DNA of 64,000 nt from contig JABVXV010000338.1 in NCBI GenBank assembly GCA_013365325.1, positions 1 through 64,000 of the forward strand. The letters run 5' to 3'. Under the pieces are notes generated by a model. The model saw only the letters and a program-made list of their open reading frames with translations. It had not been told where the DNA came from and made no database searches. This stretch comes from Dipetalonema caudispina (taxonomy: Eukaryota; Nematoda; Chromadorea; Rhabditida; Onchocercidae). This document shows positions 54,756 through 64,000 of the stretch, piece by piece. A program made the translations under genes and the position numbers. The stretch's first letter is position 1; the number at the start of each line of letters is the position of its first letter.

Positions 54756-57700
54756 GTATTCTACAATTATTATTTTTACACTTACTAATTTTCATTTTGA
54801 GGATCAATTATACAATCAAATAATGCAATCATTCGATATTTCCTTCCGGCAAATTTTTTTGAATAATTTTTATTGGTCACTCAATTATGTAATTTGCTGG
54901 ACCAAAGAATAATTTTTGTTTTAATTTAATTGTAATTTATTCCTCTGAGGAACAAATACTAATTGCTTACTTTAAAATGAAATAAAATGATTCCGTAACA
55001 CACAAATATTTCACGCAGCCATAAATTCATTTCCCACTTATCATCTCCATTATTCATCAAGAATTGAAGTGCTCTTATCGCTTATCATTTCATAATATCC
55101 GTATGTATCTCTCTCTCCCTCTCTCTTTCTCTCTCGTTTTTTTTCTTTTTTTTGATATAAACATTTTTTCGGATATCTTATTGAAATTTTAATTTTTCCG
55201 TTTGAAATATCTGAACAAATTAGAGGGATGAAACGTAATAAATTAAGCATCCATTGTTCATTCATTGACTTTTAAATAAATTAAGGATCCAAAGTTTGAT
55301 TTGAATTAAAATTATCTCATGAATTTACAACGTTTAAGCTTTTCTACTTATAGTTCCCGAACGATAATTTCGGAGAGTACAAGAACTTAAGGGGTCAGAA
55401 ATTTTTTGTGCTTATTTAAAATAAATTAACAGTACAAAAATATATCATTATAATAATTCCTTTTTTTACAAAAGACTAACAATGGTTGGTTAACTTTAAA
55501 AGAGGCAAATTTTTTCTTTTCTAATTCTTGGGAAATTGAAAAATTTTCCTGAATTTTATTGATTCATAAAAGAAAGCATTATATTCAAGTCGAATATTGC
55601 CTCACATTTAATTGAATCAAAATTTTCCAAATGCCATTTCTTTATTTCGCAAATTAATTCAATTTAATAAAATTCTCTTCCATTGCTTTTTGATGCAAAA
55701 TCATATTTGCTTATTTGCATTGTATTTTGTAGTGCAAAATTAATTTTTCACTTCAATAACTGCAAAACGAAAGCAGGAAAATAATGAAAAATATGTAGGG
55801 ATGTTAAAATAAATCTAACAAAATAATCTTGAAAACCTGTTTTACTTGAAAAAGAAGAAACTTACCATCGTTGCATTTTTTTTTCGAAAATTTTTATTCA
55901 TTTTTTTATTTATATTTTGGGTATTATTTACGCTTTAGAGTACTTTTATTAACACATCTAAACAACTTTGTTCGATCCATTTGTAGAATTATTTTTAAAA
56001 TTCCATTTATTCACCTGTTAAGAATAATTAAAAAGTGTGAAAAGCAAGTTGAAATAAAATAATCTGATAAATTCAAAAATTAATGCCTATTCAAAAAATT
56101 ATTTTAGGGCTGCTTGTAGATATAAAGGAAAAAAAAAATGGGTGATAATGTTTAAAATCATTACTGCCAGATTCAAATTTCCAACAACTTTCTTATCAAT
56201 CTCTCAACATCATTTCAAATTGAAAACTTAAATAATTAATCCCACTGGAAACTATCCAATCACTATTGAATGCGTTTTGATTAATGTTTGAAAAAACACA
56301 ATAGGAATCTGTTTAAATCTTCTCATGATTGTTTATCACCTATTAATTTGACAATTAAATCAATTTAAATAATAAACTAAATCGAACAAACAACTATGAT
56401 CATATCTTTCCTAATTGCTTATGAAAATTGTTGTTATTGTTGTTCCGTATACTAACTATTCATATGATAAATACATATTTTGAAGTAATTCAAATCAATT
56501 ATATCTCTTTTTGCTATTAATTGTTCAAATTTCTAAATGTTACACATTTTATTACATCAATTTTGCAAATTGAAATATGTTGACATTTTAATAAACATTT
56601 TCTAATAATCTCAAATTGCTCACATATTTCTAAATCGAAATATGTAAACAAAAAAAAAAGAAATAATGAAAAAATTTTTATTAATTGCAACGGAAATATA
56701 CAAAAAATTGAAAATAATTTGTAGAATGTGTAGTGTTTTCAACTATAATATTTCTTATTAATCGAAAAAAAAAGAAACAAAAACAAAGACGATTTATTGT
56801 CACCGTTTTCCAGCATTTTAATTAATTATTTTTTTAATTGAAATATATGACCTAAAGCATTCTATTCGACGAAATTTTGTTTTAAAATATTTAGGTTTAC
56901 TGTAAAACGTTCATAAGAAAAAGATTCAAAAATAAAACGATTTAATTTTAATTCGTAAGTTTAAGAAATACGATAAAAAGACAAAATTATCGACGGCATA
57001 CTTGATGATAAAATGAAAAGAAATAAAAATGAATGAATCCATAAATTATCTGTGAAATGAATAGAATGAAATTTGTTAACAAATTTTTTAGATTCAGCAA
57101 AAAAAAAATTACTTTTTAAATTTGCAAAACAATTATTTGAAATATCAATGAAATATATTTTCCATCTTTCTTCTTTTTTTTTGCTTTTGCAAACAAAAAT
57201 AAACTTAAAAAAATAAGCACTAATTAATCCAAAAAACTCTAAAAACACTCTGAAAGCTTTCATTTATCTTAAATTATGTGCTAAGAATTATCACATCAAA
57301 TGACATAATGGTGCTAAGTATTATTCATCAATTTTTTGAAAACGATGCCATAGCTTATAAATTGATTTCCACGTCTTTGGTTTGCTTTGAATTTAAGGGA
57401 TTTTACAAAATTTAACTTTGAAAATTCGTTCCATACGAGGGACTTTGCTTTTTTTCTTTTTTTTTGTGGAATTAGATAAGCATTTAAGGTGAAATCAGTT
57501 CATTACACATAAATTAACATTCATAATGGACTATATCTTTAATATTGTATTCATAATGACATACTGTAATATATCGTAATGCATCATAATGGTCTTTTGA
57601 AGATACTGTAAAAATGATTTTGATGAATCCAAACAGGCATATTTATCTCTTTAAATTTATTGATTTGAAACATTACAAAAGGGCAAATCGGGGGAAGTGG

Positions 57701-57769
57701 ACCGGACATAAAAAGGGCAGTATAGATAAGGTTATCAGGTTGTGGTAACTCCCACAATGCGTTACTACT

Positions 57770-57772
<3 letters not shown>

Positions 57773-57814
<42 letters not shown>

Positions 57815-57830
57815 TGTGTATGTGTGTGTA
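57773..57830. repeat. TG dinucleotide tract
   Basis: About 20 uninterrupted TG units, then TC/TA-interrupted TG, 170-230 bp upstream of the arrestin start codon. Such alternating tracts can adopt Z-DNA. Confidence 0.9.
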
Positions 57831-57898
57831 TTTGTACATGCATGTGTATTTGTGGTATTTGAAGCTTTAATTACATTTGAAGAATGCTCTCAACAAAA

Positions 57899-57995
57899 AT
57901 GGTTGTTGAAGTCTGAAAAAGGTATGGTGTCGTAAAAGTGCTCGGATGAAATGAAAAGGGAAGTGGTAAAAGGAGCGGTCGAAGCGATTCGTTGA
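57899..57995 (+). promoter_or_regulatory. Cluster of upstream ORFs before the arrestin start
   Basis: Four short ATG-initiated frames precede the arrestin ATG: 57899-57916 (MVVEV), 57924-57935 (MVS), 57946-57954 (MK) and 57951-57995 (MKREVVKGAVEAIR). They matter only if transcription begins upstream of about 57900, which the sequence does not settle. No good splice acceptor lies between them and the ATG. Confidence 0.35.
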
Positions 57996-58000
57996 TAGAT

Positions 58001-61000
58001 ATGATGAAGGAACAATCGGTGCTACATATTTCATGTCAGGAAAGTATTTACGTCGGACAGGTAAGTAAGCATTGCTTTTTTTCCCTTCCCTCTTCCCATT
58101 CTAACATAAATATCCAAAATATCAGCTAAAGGTCAAAGGATGACTACTCTAAAATATTGTCATTGTAGTTGGAATAAATTAAATACCAATAATAAAAATA
58201 ATAATAATAATAGTAATAATGATACCAGTAATAGTAATAATAATAATAAATAATAGTAAAATAGCTTTTAATATCGATTCAGATATTTCGTTCAATAAAA
58301 TATTATCATTATTACTTGAAAATGAGATACTGCAACTGTATACTTTTGCTGGTAAAATATTGTTTTTGAATGACGCATGATTATCCCTCCTATCGTACTG
58401 TAACATGCTAATTTCTTACATTTATAATTAGACAACAATTATTATAGGTTTGTATCGTCACATTGCAATCTGTTATTATTCAAATTTTTTCATCAATGAA
58501 AGGCAAAAATGATTTTCATCGACTTAATTTTTAGAATTCTTACATAATAAACGAAGAAAGCATAAATTTCGACTAGTTTTTTGAAAAAAAAAAACAAAAC
58601 AAAGCAAAGGACGAAAAAAAAAAATACCAAAATAATGTCGATGCAAAGTGGAAGATTGTTGTCAACATTAATGTTCATTTTATTTTTTCTCTTATCTCTT
58701 CAATTATTTATAAATAATAGCAGAAATATTTGATTTGTTTTGCAAAAGTTATTTCAAATTCTTAATGGTGATTTCAGATTCATCAATCTTAAATTTTATT
58801 GTCAGTTTTTTCCTAAATAATTTTAGAACCATAAACTTTCATGAATTTCTTCGTATTAAAACATCAAGCAATCAGTCCCAGAATATTTTTTGAAAAAGGA
58901 AAAATTGTATCTTTTTGTCATTTCAGTAACAAATCTTGATCAACTCGAAATGTCAATGAATTAAGACATTTATTAATTGAATATAAAATGAAGCAAATAA
59001 TCAGAATACTTGAGATGTATTAGATATCTGTAATTAAAATTACGATTCTAACTGCAATACCAAGACTGATGATAATTAATTCCATCGTGTAATTAATGAT
59101 AAATAGAATGACTGACCTTCAATGGGTTTGATTTGTTTTTCAAGATATTCGAAAGAAAAGGATTGTTTAATATATATCAAAATTGCTTGAATTTCACCCT
59201 TAATTCAATCATTTTATTCAATCTTAATACTGTTAATAGTAAAACAAGGCATTTAGTTGTTCTAACTATCAATAAAAAGGTGCATTTTTTTTTTCTGTAT
59301 TAAAAATTTTAAATGAATAATTTGTCCTAATTAAATGGAAATTATTTTATATTCCATAACTTTTTCTTTCTATTTTTTCACAAAATTTAAATATTTATTG
59401 AAGGCATCTGAAAGCGATACCACACCTCATAAATGATATTGAATGATATCAATAAATTTAACATGTGACATCTGTCAGAATATTTGTGCGACATTAGTTG
59501 ATATTCGGTATAGTACTAAATGCCACTGTTATTAAATGATTACGCAAATTTCTGCCAAATAAGTATTGAAACGAAATGGTTTCTCAGTGATTTTTCTTCA
59601 ATTTGTCATGTTGTATTTTATTGTTGGAATTGACTTGGCAAAAGACATATGTTCATTCCACCACTCATTCATTCATTCATTCATTCAATTCCATTCCAAT
59701 TATTCATTCATTCATTCAATTCCATTCCATCATTCATTTATTCATTCAACTTTTGAAGTGTCAACTTCTTGATTCAAAGCAAGAGAAAAGAGACCTGCAC
59801 GATGAGTAAGTAAATTAAAAAAAGATCAAATAATTCGTAATCAATTGATTTATCACTAGTTGTTAAATGGAATTCCAAAATTTATAAAGTTTTTTTTTTT
59901 CTTTTTTTTAATCAGTTCTCTCATCTTGTAGATTTATTCATTTAATTATTTCTACAGCTAATTATTTTTTTCTTCCTTTCGATTCATTTAATCAGCAATT
60001 TATTTCCTTAAATTTTATAAGTGTAGTTTTATCTTTTGTATATCTTTTGGTGAGTGTTTTGTTTTATAACCTTTCTTTTTGATTCTATTTAAAAAAAAAT
60101 TAAACAAAAAAAAAAAAAAAAAACGTTTCGACAAACTTTTTTTTTTAACTGCGAATCATTTCCTTTGGTCACTTTCATTTGTTTTAAAATATTGAAGACA
60201 AAAAAGTGTTTAGAATATTTGCTATTTTGGAAATTTTTATAAAACATTCGGAAAACCGAAATATTTGTCCATATAGAAAGCAGCAAACCACTTTCCCCTT
60301 ATTTAATTACGCTAATTGCTTATGTACATGTATCCTTGCTTAGTTAAAATCTCATTTATTTATTTATTTATTCAACAATTTTTTTGTTTATTGTTGATTA
60401 ATTTATTTTCTATATTTGTTTTGCTTATATATTAATTTATTTCATACACTTATTCTCTAACCATTTTATTATTAATAATTGATTTCTAGAAAATTTCAAC
60501 TTTTCATTAATCATTTGGTAAATTTTTTTCGTTTTTTGTAAGAAAGGACGGTTTCTTACTAATGCTAAAATTGAAATTAAAATTTTGACACGATTTTTTC
60601 GAAATATGTCACGAACTAAAAATGCCCAATTTAGGTATATAAAAGAATTTTTCCATTTGTATTCAACAATTTGAAAGAAAAAAGATTATCTGTTTTTCTT
60701 TTTTTCTTTAGAAAAAAATATGTCATCAATCATCTTTCACTAAAATTATTTTTCTTTCCTTCTTCCTTCAAAAATTTTTTTTTTTTCTTTCTTCTTCATC
60801 TTCATTTTCTATTTTCTTGTTGACTGATTAATCGTTCTTTGTTCGAAAATTTAATTTAAAAAAAAAGTGGAAAATGAAGAGCCAAAGGCAAAATTAAGAT
60901 GAATGTTGCATGAGGGAATTATGAGAATATAGAAAACGTAAGAAGATTTTATAAGATTTAAGTAGAAGGAAGAAAAAAAACGGTAGAGAAACCGGAAAAA

Positions 61001-63359
61001 AAATGAAACTGGTAGTATTAAGAGAATATGAATTGAATTATTTGTTGAAGAATTCAAAATGATAAAAAAGAAAGTGGAAAGTATTTCACTTAATTGTAAG
61101 ATGATTTATTTTGCAATACATTAAATTTAATTTTCTTCCCTTTTATGATTTGCATGGAAGAAATTAACATTTTCAAGTAATTAACACAAAAAATTAATGA
61201 ATGATATACAGCTGTGATTGTAAATTAGTACTGATAAAGATATCAAGTAGTGATAAAAAATTACAGTTTCAATGATTATGCTGTAAAATTTACCTATAAG
61301 TAAATATTAGTATCTATGTGATCCTAATATTTATAGGAAAAATGTCGTTAAAAAATCTTCGAAAAAAAAAAATTTCAGAAATAAATTCATTTATTGTATT
61401 ATTCATATTTTGCATTTCAGCTACTCACAATTTTGGTGGAAATTAACTTTACCCATGCAACCCAGATCGTTTCACTCACCGGTTTTTTCGAAGGTAAATT
61501 TCATACAAAAATCTCCAATCAAGTAGAATTCCGGCAAATTGTTGCACTTCGGATCGAATTTGATGCCCTTATACGACAATGGCGTACACGAAGTGGTGAA
61601 ATTCATGCACCAGCTGGTCAACATAAAGCCGAAACAACATTGGTGATCGGTGAAGAATATCCGGGAACTTATTCGGCCAAATATGGTTCCATTGAATATT
61701 TAATTGCTGTTAAGGTATTCAATGGTTTTTATTCAATCAAAAATGCTAGCTAAACAAATTTTTAAACTGAAATTAAATTCGAATATCTTACATTGCTGCT
61801 TTTTTTTTCCAATTACTTTTTCATTTGTATACATATTCATGTATTCGTAAATTTGTATCTTTACTGAAGTAATAAACTAAGCTTTATTTAGCTAATTCAG
61901 TAAAATTAAATTTCTTATAGCGAATGAATCATGCATTTTCAACTATCAATCTTAGCAGTATTGCCTTTTGGTGTTTGCTAATATTGTTAAAGTAAATTAC
62001 AGTTATGTATCACTGGTCAGATCGGTCATTCGGAATTAGTAATGAAGCGTCCAGTAAGGGTAATATCAGGAATGGATATTACTCGTTATCTTCCATTTCA
62101 TATACCGGTTCACATCGAGCGATATTTTCATAAGAAACTTTTCTGTCTCAGTAAATCATCTATTAAGGTTTTTATCAGATTACCAAAAACAGCATTTGTT
62201 CAAGGTTAATTCTTAAATCATTTATTTTTAACTTTATTTTTTTTTTTATGTGTATTACACAAATGTGAACAAGAACTTTAAAAATTGTTCAAAAATGATA
62301 ATTTGAACAAATAACAATTTGATTAGTTTGTGAGTCACCTATAAAAAAAAACGGAATGGAGAAATTTATATTAATGTAAGTAAAATCTTACTTTTAAATT
62401 TCCCTCATTTAGTCCTCTTTTTTTCTTCACAAATAATTTAAATAAATTAGCAGTGACTTCATCATATGATTTCATAAAAGATATTTGCTTTTATTTTATA
62501 AATGAAATTAGTCGACTACGCTATAATTAATGATATTTTTAGGTGAAACAATTATTATATATGGTGAAATCAGTAATGAACATCAAAAAAATTCAATCAA
62601 AGGTGGTATTATAAAACTTGTTATGGTTGTACGATTTCATTGTAAAGGCAGCGAGAAATTTACGTTAGACCACTTTTTTTTTTTTTTCAGTTAGTTCTAA
62701 GAAATAATTATATATTCGTTATTCAAACAATTACATTCGCTACTTCAAAAATTTTATTTCTTATTACTTTTTTTTGCTTTGTTTTTTCAAATTCAAAGAA
62801 CAAAATAGTATTTTTTATTATTTTTAAAAAATAATCAACCTATTTGATGAAATCGTTAAATTTTGATCAAGTAATGCTAATTTTATTCTCGATGATAGGA
62901 ATTACCAAAACATATTGAAATTGATAATGGTATGCCCAATGAGTCACAATATTACACATTAATCAAGTTTGATTAAGTATGAACAAAATAAAGAAGAAAT
63001 CATTCTTTGATTCTTTTTGTTTTTTCTCAACCATCAAATACCGGTTGAATGATATATAATCACATTGTAATCGATCGCGAATACTATTTCAATTTTAATA
63101 TATATGTTTTAGTTTTCTTTCTAAGAGGAATGAAATAATTTTAATATATACCTAAAATAGCAATGAAATAGAGAAAAGTATTCATGTAATTTATATAAGC
63201 CAAAGCATAAAAGAAATATTTAATTAATGATAATGATTTTAGGGTTATTGGAAAACTACAATAAATTTTTATCAATTTTACAGGAATGATACGCTATCAC
63301 ATTTTGCACTTCCAATGATTCCGCAATCTTCCATTATCAAATTTCAACAGTGTTTACAA
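58001..63359 (+). CDS. Alpha-arrestin (arrestin domain-containing protein), partial
   Basis: Adaptor of the ARRDC/ARRD type, which in other animals links membrane cargo to ubiquitin ligases and trafficking. Exons: 58001-58060, 61421-61714, 62003-62204, 62543 to about 62663, 62899-62966 and 63284-63359. Exon 1 reads MMKEQSVLHISCQESIYVGQ, the first arrestin strand. Exon 2 gives HATQIVSLTGFFEGK and EYPGTYSAKYGSIEYLIAVK, the latter a hallmark of the N-domain. Exon 3 gives LFCLSKSSIKVFIRLPKTAF and VQG, continuing into exon 4 GETIIIYGEISN (C-domain start). Exon 6 gives HFALPMIPQSSIIKF, a hallmark of the C-domain. Exons 1-3 join in phase. The exon 4/5 join does not, and the end of exon 4 is uncertain. 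The last exon ends at a GTAATT donor, so the gene probably continues past the window. Confidence 0.75.
58061..61420 (+). other. Intron 1 of the arrestin gene (3.4 kb)
   Basis: AT-rich, with an AAT array at 58188-58260, a TTCA array at 59665-59750 and several A/T runs. It starts at a strong GTAAGTAAG donor and ends at TTTGCATTTCAG. No further coding exon recognised. Confidence 0.6.
59665..59750. repeat. TTCA tetranucleotide array with higher-order unit
   Basis: TTCA units interrupted by AATTCCATTCCA, the combined unit appearing twice, in intron 1 of the arrestin gene. Confidence 0.9.
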
Positions 63360-64000
63360 GTAATTTGTTGAAATTGTTGCTTAATTTTTTTGTGAATTTT
63401 TCCAAAACTTTAAATACCAATGGTTCTGGTTGTAGTAATGAAGGAAGAGCGGAGTTATTTTTTGTTAAATATGTTGAAAATGTGGAAAAGAATCTTAGGC
63501 TTTATCCAAAAAGTTTTTCTTCATACATTTGCACATTTCATTATCGTTGAATTTCAAAATGATTTTTTTTAAATTGCCATTTTATTCGAGTTCCGGAAAA
63601 TGTTAGCCAATTCCTTTTAATGATTTAATTAAACAATAGATGGAATTTTTTACTTTTCATTTCCTTAATTCCAACGATCATTTAAAAATATGCTATATAA
63701 TCTAATATATTATTTTCTTGATGGAATATATCTGCTTTTTTTACTTGTTAAACTATTATTTTTTTTCAAAAATATTTCAATTAGAACTAAATTTTTCGTG
63801 CAAAATCATTACCACTGATAAGAATTCCTACAGTGCAATCATTTATGTTTCTTGCTAGAATTTGCTGATACTTTTAATTGTAGAAAACTGATCATTATCC
63901 GAAAGGTTTTCAAATTTGTGACATTCTTTAATGTGTACTTGTTAGAATTACTATTCGAAAAATCGATGGAATAATAATTACAACTTTCCTCAAATTTGGA
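63360..64000 (+). other. Tail of window, probable arrestin intron
   Basis: Follows the GTAATT donor of the last recognised arrestin exon. I could not identify the next exon; an open stretch up to 63550 lacks arrestin-like residues. Confidence 0.45.

Larger units (their letters stand above)
51525..58000. other. Divergent intergenic region between mpz-1 and the arrestin gene
   Basis: About 6.5 kb that must hold both promoters. It contains the ATC array (51708-51924), a duplicated segment (52412-52757), a long hairpin (53055-53087), many A/T runs, a TTA array (54679-54755) and the TG tract (57773-57830). Composition becomes less AT-rich from about 57670 to 58060, consistent with a promoter and 5' UTR. 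No coding exon recognised. Confidence 0.55.

Noticed and set aside
54613..54912. Plus-strand poly-Leu open frame resembling a membrane protein
   Set aside because: The hydrophobic run comes from a TTA/TTG repeat; no support either side.
59566..59809. Two overlapping plus-strand frames in arrestin intron 1
   Set aside because: They read through the TTCA array (His/Ser/Phe repeats) and have no arrestin-like content.
1..64000. tRNA, rRNA, spliced-leader RNA or CRISPR array
   Set aside because: No B-box-like motif with cloverleaf context, no rRNA signature, no SL sequence and no regularly spaced repeats with unique spacers were seen by eye.

Overview
The window looks like AT-rich nuclear DNA of a parasitic nematode, most likely a filarial worm. 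Coding sequence is broken into small exons (mostly 60-270 bp) by introns averaging about 0.9 kb. Acceptors are of the short TTTCAG/TTTTAG kind and introns are full of long A or T runs. The large central gene matches nematode MPZ-1. The species assignment is an inference; no tRNA, rRNA, CRISPR array or intact transposon was seen.

Layout. (1) 1-1058, plus strand: the 3' end of a C2H2 zinc-finger gene whose upstream part lies outside the window. (2) 2752-51524, minus strand: one gene fills about three quarters of the window. I joined 48 coding exons by hand; all 47 junctions keep phase and the sum is 7041 nt (2346 codons plus stop). The product is a scaffold with an N-terminal L27 domain and 11 PDZ-type domains, the counterpart of MUPP1/MPDZ and PATJ. 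PDZ7-10 of this model closely resemble the C-terminal PDZ10-13 block of vertebrate MUPP1. An additional PDZ-like domain follows at the C-terminus, and PDZ1 is degenerate and interrupted. Only the exon 10/11 junction is doubtful. (3) 51525-58000: the region between two divergently transcribed genes, with an ATC repeat, a near-perfect hairpin, a duplicated segment and a long TG tract. (4) 58001 to at least 63359, plus strand: an alpha-arrestin (ARRDC/ARRD type) gene that probably continues beyond the window.

The zinc-finger gene and the scaffold gene are convergent; the scaffold and arrestin genes are divergent. Scaffold proteins of the MUPP1/PATJ class hold receptors, channels and polarity proteins at membranes, and alpha-arrestins act as adaptors for ubiquitination and trafficking of membrane proteins. 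Their adjacency is suggestive but nothing in the sequence shows that they work together.

The rest is intron or intergenic DNA with microsatellites, homopolymers of up to 38 nt, several small local duplications (one perfect 81-bp tandem, several diverged pairs), and one compositionally distinct segment ending in GTTA repeats plus poly(T) that may be a retroposed element. I found no evidence of a novel multi-gene system. The best leads are the unusual PDZ1, the C-terminal PDZ11, U-rich-dependent splice donors, the upstream ORFs of the arrestin gene and the short inverted repeats.
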